A stretch of 64,000 nucleotides of DNA from RZZS01 sp964491785 (GCA_964491785.1 CAZBGS010000001.1:348462-412461); one strand, 5' to 3'; positions 26,306 to 35,387 are shown, numbered from the stretch's first letter. A program made the numbers and translations. Notes: a model not told the origin generated them from the sequence alone.

Positions 26306-28123
26306 CTAAAGGATGAAGCCGCCGCTCTGCATATGCCACAAGCGGGAGTAAAGGCCGCCTTTCAGCAGCAGTTCAAGGTGACTGCCGTCTTCAATGATGC
26401 GCCCTTCATCCATAACTACCAGACGATCCAGATGCGCGATTGTGGACAGCCTGTGGGCTATGGCGACAACGGTTCTGCCTCGCATAAGTTCGCCGAGACT
26501 TTCCTGAATCAGCTTTTCGCTTTCGCTGTCGAGGGCGCTGGTCGCCTCGTCCAGTATCAGGATCGGAGCGTTTTTGAGAATTGCCCTTGCGATAGCTATC
26601 CGCTGGCGCTGACCGCCGGAGAGTCTTACTCCTCTCTCCCCGACTTTGGCGTCATAGCCCCTGTTACCTTCATTATCTTCCAATCCAACAATGAATTCAT
26701 GGGCGTGAGCGTGCTTCGCGGCACTGATTACCTCATCTTTCGTGGCGCCCAGACGACCATACCGGATGTTCTCGTATATCGAACGGTGAAGAAGGTCGCT
26801 GTTCTGGGGAATGATAGCAATATTTTCCCTGAGAGATTCCTGCCTGACCATTGCGATATTCTGGTTATCGATGAGAATTTCACCCTGCTGTATATCGTAA
26901 AGACGAAGCAGGATCTGCACGAAAGAGCTTTTACCAGCGCCGCTCGGCCCTACGAGGCCGACCTTCTGTCCAGCGGGGATGTCGATGTCAAGGCCTTCGA
27001 ATACGTGCTGGTTGCCATAAGAGAACCGAACCTGCCTGAATGAAATCATGCCGGTTACAACTTCAAGGCCGGGAGCGCCGGGGAGGTCGGTTACTTCGTG
27101 CGAGGCGGTGATCGTGGACATGCCTTCATGCACTTCGCCGATCTTTTCAAAGAATACCACCGCCATCTCGGAAACCCACCAGGTAGAACTTGTCAGGCTT
27201 ATCGCAACCGGCATAACCATTGCGGCATCGCCCGGAGTTATCTCGCCATTGCGCCAAAGAAGTATTGTAAGAAAAAGCAACCCGGCCCAAAGGAAGAAGC
27301 TGAGGAAATTGAGGCCCATATAAAGGTAAAAGAATTTATGGTAAAGCCTTTCGAAGCCGCGGGTGCTGCCTTTCAGGGAATCGACAAGATAGCTGTCTTC
27401 AAATTTGGCGCGAGCGAAAAGCTTCACCTGAAGGATGTTCGACAGCGTGTCGACGAATCGCCCCCTGACGATGTTTCTTGCCTCATATGCGGCGCTGGAA
27501 TCCCTGATGATCCGCGGCACCAGATAACGAAGCAGGGCAAGGTAAAAAACCATCCAGAACCCAATCACGATCATATATGACGGATGCGCCTGCGATAGAA
27601 CCACAGGGTAGACCAGAAAAGATACGGTCATGAACAGGAAAGGCATAAGGACGATATCCAGCATTTCCATGATCGCCGAGGGCATCTCGATTACCTTTCC
27701 GGCCAGCCTTCCGGAAAAGTCGTCCTGGAAGTAGGAATAGCAATGGCCGTGCATGTAAAGGGCCATCTGCCTTCGCATCATATCGACAAAGGCCGGAAAC
27801 ACTTTTGCCCTCAGCCAGGTAGAAATCAGTTGTGCCGACGAAGCGGCAAACAATACCAAAAGAACGAATTCCGTAAACGGCCAGGCCAGCCTGTCCCATA
27901 TTTCATCGGGGTTCGATTCGGCATCAAATGCGTCAATGAAAACCTTTACGTATCTTGGAGTGAGCGTGTAGAGGCAGCTCATGGTGATGTTAAGGAAGAG
28001 GATCAGCAGCAAAGCCAGTTTAATCTGCTTTACGAAATACCAGATGAACGGCCAGAGTTTATCTGGCAGGCATCCCCCCGCCTGTGGCAGGTGTTCAATT
28101 CCGGGCAACAATTTATTTAACAT
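26306..28123 (-). CDS. ABC transporter, fused permease and ATP-binding protein
   Basis: The 605-residue protein is a type I half-exporter of MsbA/LmrA plan. The N-terminal domain has about six membrane helices (for example LALLLILFLNITMSCLY and FTEFVLLVLFAASSA). The ATPase domain has Walker A GPSGAGKSS (about residue 395), signature LSGGQRQR, Walker B ILILDEATSALD and H-loop VAIAHRLSTI. It should work as a homodimer. Neighbours give no clue to the substrate; lipid or multidrug export is possible. Confidence 0.9.
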   Translation of the reverse strand: MLNKLLPGIEHLPQAGGCLPDKLWPFIWYFVKQIKLALLLILFLNITMSCLYTLTPRYVKVFIDAFDAESNPDEIWDRLAWPFTEFVLLVLFAASSAQLISTWLRAKVFPAFVDMMRRQMALYMHGHCYSYFQDDFSGRLAGKVIEMPSAIMEMLDIVLMPFLFMTVSFLVYPVVLSQAHPSYMIVIGFWMVFYLALLRYLVPRIIRDSSAAYEARNIVRGRFVDTLSNILQVKLFARAKFEDSYLVDSLKGSTRGFERLYHKFFYLYMGLNFLSFFLWAGLLFLTILLWRNGEITPGDAAMVMPVAISLTSSTWWVSEMAVVFFEKIGEVHEGMSTITASHEVTDLPGAPGLEVVTGMISFRQVRFSYGNQHVFEGLDIDIPAGQKVGLVGPSGAGKSSFVQILLRLYDIQQGEILIDNQNIAMVRQESLRENIAIIPQNSDLLHRSIYENIRYGRLGATKDEVISAAKHAHAHEFIVGLEDNEGNRGYDAKVGERGVRLSGGQRQRIAIARAILKNAPILILDEATSALDSESEKLIQESLGELMRGRTVVAIAHRLSTIAHLDRLVVMDEGRIIEDGSHLELLLKGGLYSRLWHMQSGGFIL

Positions 28124-28202
28124 GATTTTTCCGCCGAACGAAAAGTGAACGGCAGAATAACGGGAACAAAACAGGAATACAAGTATTATTTCAGGTTTTT
28201 AA

Positions 28203-29369
28203 TTACTGTTTTATACCCACAAGCGCCCTTGCGAATTCGACTGGGTGGAAGGGCTGGAGGTCGTCGATGTTCTCGCCTACGCCGACCGCGTAAATGGGCA
28301 GGCCGAAACGGTCGGCCAGAGAGACTACGACGCCGCCTTTGGCGGAACCGTCCAGTTTGGTGACCACCAAGCCGGTGACGTCGACAAGCTCCTTGAAGGT
28401 TTCCACCTGCGAATGGGCGTTCTGGCCAGTGGTCGCGTCGAGGACAAGCAGGACTTCATGAGGGGCGGTATCGTCCTTTTTTCTCAGGACACGAATTATT
28501 TTCTCCAGTTCGGCCATCAGGGCGGTTTTGGTGTGGAGCCTGCCGGCGGTGTCGATCATCAGGATATCGGCCCTGTCTTTCAGGGCGCGCTCATAGCCGT
28601 CATAAGCGACAGCGGCGGCATCGGCGCCGACTTCCCTTGCGACAAAGACGCTCCTGGCCCTTTCGGCCCAGATCTGCAATTGCTCGATAGCGGCGGCGCG
28701 GAAAGTGTCGCCAGCGGCGAGCACGAGGGCGTGATCCTTGCGCAGGTTATGGGCCAATTTGCCGATAGTCGTGGTCTTGCCGACGCCATTGACGCCGCAG
28801 ACAAGTATGACGAAAGGCCCACCGCCGGATGGCTTTGCCACCTTCAGTTCGGCGGCGACGGGGGTCAGGATTTTGGCGATGCTTTCCGCCAGCGCCTCGC
28901 GCAGTTCGCTATCCCCTATTTCCTTGTCAAACCGCCCTTCGGCGAAATCTCCGACTATCCTTGCGGCGGTGCGCGGCCCCATGTCCGCGGAAATCAGAAG
29001 TTCCTCCAGTTGTTCCAGCGTCGCCTGATCGAGTTTTCTTTTGGTGACCAGATCGGAAAGGCCCTGCCCTATTTTCCGCGACGATCTCGAAAGACCGCCG
29101 GAGAGGCGAGAGAGCCAGCCGCCGGACTTTTCCTCAAAATCGTGCAGCTTTTCCTCTTCGGTTTCCAACGCATCTTCGTAAGGCGTATGGGCGGGAACCG
29201 GGGTCAGCTCAAGATCCTCAATCGCGATATCGACGGGAATATAAGGCTGTTCGGGGTCGTAACCGGTCGGCGGCTCAAGATCGGGCTCGTCCCTGCGGCG
29301 GAGAAGACTGTCCTCGCGTTCCTCGCGTTCCTGCTCGGGAATGTTCGTTTTCTTTCGCCAGAAGACCAT
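28203..29369 (-). CDS. ftsY: Signal recognition particle receptor FtsY
   Basis: The 388-residue protein has an acidic N-terminal region (about 1-85) that docks at the membrane and an NG GTPase domain. GTPase motifs are GVNGVGKTTTIGKLA (about residue 193), DTAGRLHT and TKLDGSAKGG. FtsY receives the SRP-ribosome complex (Ffh is encoded at 33.8 kb) and hands it to the translocon. It is on the same strand as and just downstream of mtaB, with 186 bases between that contain a C-rich palindrome. Confidence 0.95.
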   Translation of the reverse strand: MVFWRKKTNIPEQEREEREDSLLRRRDEPDLEPPTGYDPEQPYIPVDIAIEDLELTPVPAHTPYEDALETEEEKLHDFEEKSGGWLSRLSGGLSRSSRKIGQGLSDLVTKRKLDQATLEQLEELLISADMGPRTAARIVGDFAEGRFDKEIGDSELREALAESIAKILTPVAAELKVAKPSGGGPFVILVCGVNGVGKTTTIGKLAHNLRKDHALVLAAGDTFRAAAIEQLQIWAERARSVFVAREVGADAAAVAYDGYERALKDRADILMIDTAGRLHTKTALMAELEKIIRVLRKKDDTAPHEVLLVLDATTGQNAHSQVETFKELVDVTGLVVTKLDGSAKGGVVVSLADRFGLPIYAVGVGENIDDLQPFHPVEFARALVGIKQ

Positions 29370-29456
29370 GGTTCGATAAAATCCTCATTATGCCGATATC
29401 GTTATCATCATAACCCCTCCGAAAAGAAAGGGTTGAAGGCGGGCTTCCCTCACCCT

Positions 29457-29478
29457 CCCCTCTCCCTAGGGGAGAGGG
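29457..29478. repeat. C-rich palindrome between mtaB and ftsY
   Basis: CCCTCTCCC (29458-29466) and GGGAGAGGG (29470-29478) with a 3-base loop, preceded by the family's typical CCCTCACCCTCC. Here it lies between two same-strand genes; no T-run follows on the minus strand, so it may not stop transcription. Confidence 0.65.
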
Positions 29479-29555
29479 TTTATTGTCAATCCTTAGATCA
29501 ATCTAAATTGATAGTTTTATAAAGTACATAAGACAAGGATCGGCATTGTCAAAAA

Positions 29556-30824
29556 TCAGCGGGCGGGGTCGACAATATCGCCAAAAAGCGAACCATTCTC
29601 GGTTGAGGTTACGCGAAATCTTTTTACGGAGCCAGGCTCCTGGTCGCGGCAGAAGCTTACTTTCAGAAAGTGTTCCGTTCTACCCGTTTTTTCTTCTTCT
29701 ACAATTGGATATACTATTTTGTTAATGTGTTTGTTTAGTTCTTTCTCCAGCTGTTTTTCACCGAGCGACCGCAACCTTGCCGCCCTTTCCTTCCTTTCTC
29801 GGGCCGGAACCTGCGGCATTTTGGCGGCGGGTGTTCCGGGCCTTGGGGAATAGGGAAAAACGTGAAGGAAGGTTATCGCGCATTCCTCGACTATATCCAT
29901 TGTGCGAGAGAACATTTCTTCGGTTTCGGTCGGAAAACCGGCAATTATGTCCGCCCCGAAGACAATATCGGGACGGGCCTCGCGGGCGCGGCGGCAGGTT
30001 TGCAGGACGTCCTCGCGCAGATGCCTGCGCTTCATGCGCTTTAGTATCATGTCGTCTCCGGCCTGAAGCGAGAGATGCAGATGAGGCATGAAGCGCGGCT
30101 CATTTGCGATCAGATACCATAAATCCGTATCGATTTCGACCGGATCGATCGAAGAAAGGCGAAGCCTTTCCAGATCCGGCACTTCCGAGAGAAGGCGGCG
30201 GATCATCCGGCCAAGAGAAAGGCCGACGTGGAGATCCGGGCCATAGGATGTGATATCGACGCCGGTAAGAACGATTTCCCTGTATCCGGATTCGACCAGT
30301 TTTCGCGCCTGCAAAACAATATTCTTTTCGGGAACGGATCTCGAACTGCCACGGCCATAGGGGATGATGCAGAAGGTGCAGCGGTGGTCGCAGCCATTTT
30401 GAACCTGCATGAACGCCCTCGCCCGGCCTTCCATGCCCTCGATCAGGTGACCGGCGGTATCCCTGACCGACATGATGTCGCCGACGATCACCTTTTGGGA
30501 TGCCATCGCTTTCCAGGCTTCCTTGTTCAGCTTTGAATCATTGCCGATTACGCAATCGACCTCCATCATCGCGGCATAAGCATCGGGGTCTATCTGGGCG
30601 CCGCAGCCGGTGATTATGATTCTGGCGCCGGGATTCTCCCGCCTTGCCTTTCTGATGGACTGGCGAACCTGACGTTCCGCCTCGCCGGTGACGGCGCAGG
30701 TGTTGAAGATGATAGTCTCCTCCCCGCAACCGGCTTCTCGCGCATGGCTACGGATCACCTCGCTCTCATATGCGTTAAGGCGACAACCGAAGGTTACAAC
30801 CTTTGGCTCGTTATCTCTTTCCAT
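29556..30824 (-). CDS. mtaB: tRNA (N6-threonylcarbamoyladenosine-37-C2) methylthiotransferase MtaB
   Basis: The 422-residue protein has the methylthiotransferase plan: N-terminal UPF0004 domain with cluster cysteines in FGCRLNAYES, FNTCAVTGEAE and ITGCGAQ; a radical SAM core with CDHRCTFC (about residue 148); and a C-terminal TRAM-like segment. It adds a methylthio group to t6A37 in ANN-decoding tRNAs. MtaB rather than MiaB is inferred from the CRLN motif and the dapF/ftsY context. In many alphaproteobacteria the order is dapF, mtaB, ftsY; here alr and an opposite-strand small gene lie between dapF and mtaB. Confidence 0.9.
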   Translation of the reverse strand: MERDNEPKVVTFGCRLNAYESEVIRSHAREAGCGEETIIFNTCAVTGEAERQVRQSIRKARRENPGARIIITGCGAQIDPDAYAAMMEVDCVIGNDSKLNKEAWKAMASQKVIVGDIMSVRDTAGHLIEGMEGRARAFMQVQNGCDHRCTFCIIPYGRGSSRSVPEKNIVLQARKLVESGYREIVLTGVDITSYGPDLHVGLSLGRMIRRLLSEVPDLERLRLSSIDPVEIDTDLWYLIANEPRFMPHLHLSLQAGDDMILKRMKRRHLREDVLQTCRRAREARPDIVFGADIIAGFPTETEEMFSRTMDIVEECAITFLHVFPYSPRPGTPAAKMPQVPARERKERAARLRSLGEKQLEKELNKHINKIVYPIVEEEKTGRTEHFLKVSFCRDQEPGSVKRFRVTSTENGSLFGDIVDPAR

Positions 30825-31086
30825 ATCCTACCCGTCAAGCCTGTTCAAAGAGCATGGAGCACCTAATTAAATAACATAACATGGAGCAAAAAAGGAATTA
30901 TTTTCTATAAAAATACAAAGGCGAAAATTGTTACAAAGGTCATACAATAAAGCTGTGTTTGTTACAAAACTATTACATTCATGCCCTAAAAATTTCCCAT
31001 TGCTGCTCAATACTTAATTCATACGAAGAAAGAATTTAAAACAACGAGCGCAAAAGCCCGTTTCGTGTGAGGAAGAGGAGGAGAAA

Positions 31087-31377
31087 ATGATCCTGAGCCA
31101 TCAGTGCATAAGGTATGCCCATATTTCCGCAAGCCCATCGGGAAAACCTCTCCGGACACTTGTTATTGGAACAAATTTATCAATGCCGGAACCGGGAAAG
31201 CCGTGCACGGACGAGCGTCTGCTCGACCTGCTGGAATATCTTGAGATAATCAAAAACGATCACGCTGGCGAATTTGATTCGATCGAGATAAGAGGAAGCC
31301 GGGAAGCGAAAGACAACCTTGGCTTGCCACACTTCCTGAGTCCGGGCGAGCGCTGCTTCAATGGAGTATGCGTCTAG
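31087..31377 (+). CDS. Small hypothetical protein
   Basis: A 96-residue product, not recognised. It has a very strong ribosome binding site (GGAAGAGGAGGAG just upstream) and its own intrinsic terminator, so it should be well expressed. Composition is mixed, with three cysteines (one early, one in GKPCTDERLL, and the late RCFNGVCV) and no signal peptide. It sits alone on the plus strand inside the minus-strand dapF-alr-mtaB-ftsY block. Confidence 0.65.
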   Translation: MILSHQCIRYAHISASPSGKPLRTLVIGTNLSMPEPGKPCTDERLLDLLEYLEIIKNDHAGEFDSIEIRGSREAKDNLGLPHFLSPGERCFNGVCV

Positions 31378-31414
31378 AAATTTTTATGCATCTGTTTTAC
31401 ATCGCCACAACTAC

Positions 31415-31447
31415 CGGCCCGACATCCCCCTGACGGGCCGTTTTTTT
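31415..31447 (+). terminator. Intrinsic terminator of the small gene at 31.1 kb
   Basis: A 7-bp GC stem (CGGCCCG at 31415-31421, CGGGCCG at 31434-31440) with a 12-base loop and seven T residues. It abuts the end of the convergent alr-like gene. Confidence 0.9.
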
Positions 31448-32561
31448 ATTCATGGAAAATTCTGGGCACCCGTTCGCTGATGTTGCTCATGATCTCGACG
31501 TTACTCGATCCCCAGCGCGCGGCAAGTTCTTTAGCGGAAATATGCTCGCCCTGCTGCTGGCCGATAATTACCGCCTCTTCGCCTTCCGTGACCCGCATGT
31601 CGCCCGGGATCAGAACCATGGACTGATCCATACAAAGCCCGCCGATTATCGGAAGTCGCCGACCACGAATCAGCACTAAGTTCTCTCCGGAGGCCGGCTT
31701 CCTCAATCCATCCGCGTAACCGACCGGGATTATCGCGATCGTTTCATTGCCGCTGGTGACGTAATCCGTGCTATGCCCAATGGCTTCTCCGGCACCGAAT
31801 TGCCTTACCGAAACGATTTTCGCCTTCCATTGCGCTACCGGGACTATGCCCTGAGGCAATTCCCTGCTGTCCCGGTCGAGAAGCCCGTATGCCGAGAAAC
31901 CGGCACGAAGCATGTTAACCTGCGGAACCGGCTCTTCCAAAAGCCCTGGCGTCAAGGCAAGGTGGACAAGGGGCGGATTGACTCCCGCCGATACGAGATG
32001 CCCCAGCGCCATCCGGAAACCATCAAGCTGTGTTCTGGCAGATTCCGGAGATTCCGAAAAATGACTCGATGCCGCGATAATTTCGATATTCCTGAAGAAC
32101 ATCAGGCTTTGAACGAGATAAGGAATTTCAAGGGGGCGGATTCCGAGGCGCCCCATTCCGCTATCTATTTTTATGTGAATTTTGGCGTTCTGGCCTTTTT
32201 TGGCGGCTATCTCCTGCGCGCGCTCCATCTGATCCTTGCGCCAGACGAAGAAATGGATGTTGTTTTTTATAAAGAATTCTATTTCCTCAAGACCGTATCC
32301 GGAGGTGCAAAGCATATCGGCATTGATGCCGTGCTCCCTGAGAACCAGCGCCTCACCGGCGGTTGCGACGCCCAGCATTTTGGCTCCTGCTTTTACGGCT
32401 GTTTTGGCGGAAGCTACAAGTCCATGGCCGTAAGCATTACCATTTACCAGAACCATAAGCGGCAGCTTCGATTTGGCCGAGAGAGCGCGAATATTCTGCT
32501 CCAGTTTCTTCAGGTCGATATCAACCCAGGTATTGCGCGGCGCGCGGTCGTATGTCGTCAT
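31446..32561 (-). CDS. Alanine racemase family protein lacking the PLP lysine
   Basis: The 371-residue protein has the alanine racemase plan: an N-terminal TIM barrel and C-terminal beta domain, with normal length. In the family the barrel starts with VKANAYGHG, the Lys holding PLP; here it reads VNGNAYGHG, so N40 (codon AAT at 32444-32442) replaces it. The second catalytic base, Tyr in a VGYG-like motif, is His263 (AIGHSTDY). The ANS phosphate motif reads ALT, and the last active-site Tyr is Phe (RVPRIF). Arg219 equivalent (NMLRAGF) and GYADG are kept. A normal racemase activity is unlikely. The gene is intact and lies 4 bases after dapF in one operon. Confidence 0.85.
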   Translation of the reverse strand: MTTYDRAPRNTWVDIDLKKLEQNIRALSAKSKLPLMVLVNGNAYGHGLVASAKTAVKAGAKMLGVATAGEALVLREHGINADMLCTSGYGLEEIEFFIKNNIHFFVWRKDQMERAQEIAAKKGQNAKIHIKIDSGMGRLGIRPLEIPYLVQSLMFFRNIEIIAASSHFSESPESARTQLDGFRMALGHLVSAGVNPPLVHLALTPGLLEEPVPQVNMLRAGFSAYGLLDRDSRELPQGIVPVAQWKAKIVSVRQFGAGEAIGHSTDYVTSGNETIAIIPVGYADGLRKPASGENLVLIRGRRLPIIGGLCMDQSMVLIPGDMRVTEGEEAVIIGQQQGEHISAKELAARWGSSNVEIMSNISERVPRIFHE

Positions 32562-32565
32562 TTGG

Positions 32566-33378
32566 TTATTTCCCTATTCTTCCCTCATAAACATAAGTGG
32601 CAGGCCCGGTCATCAGAACGCGGTTGTCCGACTTTCTCCAGAATATTTCAAGTATACCGCCATCCAGCAATACAGAACATTTTCTATCCGCAAGGCCGCG
32701 CCTGACGGCGGCGACAACGGAGGCGCAGGCGCCGGAACCGCAGGCAGCTGTCACGCCCGCACCACGCTCCCAGACGCGCATGCGAAGGCGGTCTTTCGAT
32801 TGAACACTTACGAATTCGACATTGGTTCGTCTCGGGAATAGCGGATCGTTTTCGATAGCGGGGCCCGCTTCTTCGAGGCAGACGGTTTCGGCGTCGCCGA
32901 CAAAGATCACGCAATGCGGGTTGCCCATGCTGACGCCGCAGGATTCAAAGCCCTGCACATCAAATTTCAGGGTGTCGCGGTATTCGGCAAGCGGGATATC
33001 GCGCCAGTCCAGTTTCGGCTCTCCCATATCGACGCTTACAAGGGTGCGTTCCGGATTGTCTGCGGTCGCCTCCAGAAGGCCAGCCACGGTCTGCAGGACG
33101 ACGCTGTCCGAATTGCTTTCCCTCATGAGCAGCGAGGCGACGCAGCGCGAGGCGTTGCCGCAGGCTTCAAGGGAAGAGCCATCGGCGTTGTACATATCCA
33201 TGAAGATATCGGCGCGGGGGCTCGGCGGGTCTTTAAGTATTACCAGCTGATCGAAGCCGATCCCGGATTTGCGGTTTGCGAGTTCAGCAATGCGTTTTTC
33301 CGGCAAAGCGATGCTTTCATGCCTGGCGTCGATAATGACAAAGTCGTTGGACAGACCGTGCATTTTATGAAATTTCAT
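32566..33378 (-). CDS. dapF: Diaminopimelate epimerase
   Basis: The 270-residue enzyme interconverts LL- and meso-diaminopimelate for lysine and peptidoglycan synthesis. Both catalytic cysteines are present: in LEACGNASRC (family usual is MCGNGARC) and in AACGSGACAS. The frame is open 96 bases further upstream, but MKFHKMHGLSNDF at 33378 is the family start. The alr-like gene follows after 4 bases. The two changed residues in the first cysteine motif (NAS for NGA) are unusual but do not touch the catalytic cysteine. Confidence 0.94.
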   Translation of the reverse strand: MKFHKMHGLSNDFVIIDARHESIALPEKRIAELANRKSGIGFDQLVILKDPPSPRADIFMDMYNADGSSLEACGNASRCVASLLMRESNSDSVVLQTVAGLLEATADNPERTLVSVDMGEPKLDWRDIPLAEYRDTLKFDVQGFESCGVSMGNPHCVIFVGDAETVCLEEAGPAIENDPLFPRRTNVEFVSVQSKDRLRMRVWERGAGVTAACGSGACASVVAAVRRGLADRKCSVLLDGGILEIFWRKSDNRVLMTGPATYVYEGRIGK

Positions 33379-33617
33379 GACAATCACCGCGAGGATATTG
33401 AAGGAATGAAGATAACACGAAGAAGGTTTAAAAAAACAGAGGATCCGGATGCCCGCACAAGGCGCGCATGACACTTTTCATTAATTAATTGCAAAGAGCT
33501 ATTAATGATGTTAATAAAACCGCAGATTTCCGGACACTGACGATTTTCTGGTTAGTGCCCAAGGGTACACCGCAGCCGGCGAACAGGATCGCTCACTGCG
33601 GTTGAGTTGTTTTGGTA

Positions 33618-33645
33618 TGGATTCCGGCTTTCGCCGGAATGACGG
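33618..33645 (+). repeat. ATTCCGGC palindromic repeat before ffh
   Basis: ATTCCGGC (33621-33628), TTTC loop, GCCGGAAT (33633-33640), flanked by TGG and GACGG. Same family as the insert in hisS and the copy at 39147. Confidence 0.85.
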
Positions 33646-33652
33646 TTGGAAG

Positions 33653-33790
33653 ATGGAAAATCAAGGGCTTATCGACATTGCAAGAAGCGTCCTTAATCCC
33701 AGAAAGCTGTCCTTATTTGGCGCTGAGGCTGGCGGAGTTGGATGCGAGATATTGCCGGAACACTGGTTCAGGGCTGAAATGAGGGATTAA
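33653..33790 (+). pseudogene. Possible remnant of a cytidine deaminase gene, N-terminal part
   Basis: A 45-residue frame ends with TAA overlapping the ffh ATG by one base. The peptide LIDIARSVLNPRKLS, then AEAGGVGCEIL, looks like the start of the bacterial cytidine/blasticidin-S deaminase group. The zinc motifs (HAE and PCxxC) are missing because the frame stops just before where they should be. It may be a gene remnant or a short leader peptide coupled to ffh. The similarity is by eye only. Confidence 0.35.
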
Positions 33791-35307
33791 TGTTTGAATC
33801 TTTAGGCGAAAAGCTTGGCAATGTGTTCGGCAGGTTGCGCGGGAAAGGGGCGCTGAACGCGGAGGATGTCGACGCGGTTGCGCGGGAGATACGCATCGCG
33901 CTGCTGGAGGCGGATGTTGCGCTGCCCGTGGTCAAGGATTTTATCGAGAAGGTTCGCGAACGCGCAGTCGGTCAGGAAGTAATCAAGTCGGTCACGCCGG
34001 CGCAGCAGGTCGTCAAGATCGTTCATGACGCCCTCGTGGAATTGCTGGGAAGCGAAAAGAAGGATCTGGTATTTTCCACGCCGCCATGCGCCTACCTGAT
34101 GGTCGGATTGCAGGGTTCAGGCAAAACCACCAGCACCGCAAAAATAGCGAAATTCCTTCAGGATAAACAGCGCAAGAAAGTGCTGATGGCCTCGCTCGAC
34201 GTCAACAGACCGGCGGCGCAGGAACAGCTTCGCCAGCTGGGAGAGCAGACGGGCATTGCAACACTGCCGGTGATAGAGGGGCAGAAGCCGGTCGATATCG
34301 CAAAGCGGGCCATGGAAACGGGACGCAAGGAAGGCTATGACGTCGTCATGCTGGACACCGCCGGACGTCTTGCCATCGACGAAGAGCTGATGAGCGAGGC
34401 CGCCGAGATCAGGAAAGCGACCAACCCGGTTGAAATCATGCTGGTTGCCGATGCGATGACGGGTCAGGACGCGGTCAATACGGCAAGAGCGTTCGACGAG
34501 AAAGTCGGGCTGACCTCGATCATGCTGACGCGGGTGGACGGCGATGCGAGAGGCGGAGCGGCGCTTTCGATGCGCGCGGTTACCGGCAAGCCGATCAAGC
34601 TTATCGGCGTCGGCGAGAAATGGGACGCCATCGAGGCTTTCGCCCCGGATCGGATCGCAGGGCGCATCCTGGGGATGGGCGACATCGTTTCCCTGGTCGA
34701 GAAGGCAAGCGAGACGGTCGATCAGGAAAAGGCCAGGGAACTGGCGAAAAAGTTCAAGAAAGGCCGGTTCGACTTCAATGACCTTCTCAACCAGCTTCAG
34801 CAAATGAAGAAGATGGGCGGCATGGGCGCGCTGATGAAAATGATGCCGGGCATGGGCAAGATGGCCGGGCAGCTCGACGAAATGGGCGTCGACGACACCA
34901 TGCTCAAGCGCCAGGAGGCAATCATCCTTTCGATGACGAAGAAAGAGAGGGAGAACCCGGATTTGCTCAATGCCTCGCGGCGCAAGAGAATAGCTGCGGG
35001 TTCCGGCACCAGCGTCCAGGAAATCAACCGTCTCGTGAAGCAGCAGCAGCAGATGCAGACGGTGATGAAGCGCATGCGCAAGATGGGCATGGGCAAGATG
35101 ATGGGAATGATGAAGGGGATGATGGGCGACGACGCCGCCGCGCTGATGGGCGAGAGTCTCGACCCGGAGTCTTTGGCGCGCGATATGGCCAGCCTTGAGG
35201 AAAAAAGCCCTCTCGGGCCCAATCCTTTCACCGGAGGGGGAAATCCGTTCGGCGGGGCGGGAAGACTGCCGCTTTCCGGTTTCGGCGGGGGGAAGAAGAA
35301 GAAATAA
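33790..35307 (+). CDS. ffh: Signal recognition particle protein Ffh
   Basis: The 505-residue protein has the SRP54 layout: N domain (1-90), G domain with GLQGSGKTTSTAK (about residue 107), DTAGRLAID and TRVDGDARGG, and a Met-rich M domain (from about 330) that binds signal peptides and 4.5S RNA. The C-terminal end has a Gly/Pro-rich tail and a KKKK terminus. It starts the run ffh, small membrane protein, rpsP, rimM, HAD, PRC, trmD, rplS. I saw no 4.5S RNA gene near it. Confidence 0.96.
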   Translation: MFESLGEKLGNVFGRLRGKGALNAEDVDAVAREIRIALLEADVALPVVKDFIEKVRERAVGQEVIKSVTPAQQVVKIVHDALVELLGSEKKDLVFSTPPCAYLMVGLQGSGKTTSTAKIAKFLQDKQRKKVLMASLDVNRPAAQEQLRQLGEQTGIATLPVIEGQKPVDIAKRAMETGRKEGYDVVMLDTAGRLAIDEELMSEAAEIRKATNPVEIMLVADAMTGQDAVNTARAFDEKVGLTSIMLTRVDGDARGGAALSMRAVTGKPIKLIGVGEKWDAIEAFAPDRIAGRILGMGDIVSLVEKASETVDQEKARELAKKFKKGRFDFNDLLNQLQQMKKMGGMGALMKMMPGMGKMAGQLDEMGVDDTMLKRQEAIILSMTKKERENPDLLNASRRKRIAAGSGTSVQEINRLVKQQQQMQTVMKRMRKMGMGKMMGMMKGMMGDDAAALMGESLDPESLARDMASLEEKSPLGPNPFTGGGNPFGGAGRLPLSGFGGGKKKK

Positions 35308-35323
35308 AAATGACTTGTATCGT

Positions 35324-35373
35324 CTGCCCGCCCGCATGCGGGCATATGGATTTCTGCATAAAGCGGGGATGAC
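35324..35373 (+). repeat. Composite palindromic repeat after ffh
   Basis: It contains GCCCGCCCGCATGCGGGC and then a degraded second arm ending CATAAAGCGGGGATGAC. The same two-part order is seen at 43166-43218, where both arms pair well. It ends just before the ribosome binding site of the next gene. Confidence 0.65.
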
Positions 35374-35387
35374 TTGCGAGGAACGGA

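Noticed and set aside
28245..29522. A 425-codon open frame on the plus strand
   Set aside because: Antisense shadow of ftsY; no ribosome binding site and no recognisable domain.
31773..32705. A 310-codon plus-strand frame over the alr-like gene and dapF
   Set aside because: It crosses two clear minus-strand genes and shows no domain.
33379..33652. 4.5S RNA gene close to ffh
   Set aside because: The conserved SRP RNA loop sequence around GGTCAGGNCCGGAAGG is not present in the gap.
34117..35337. A 406-codon open frame on the minus strand
   Set aside because: It is the antisense shadow of ffh, which is certain from its GTPase motifs and M domain; the shadow is rich in His and Arg with no family features.
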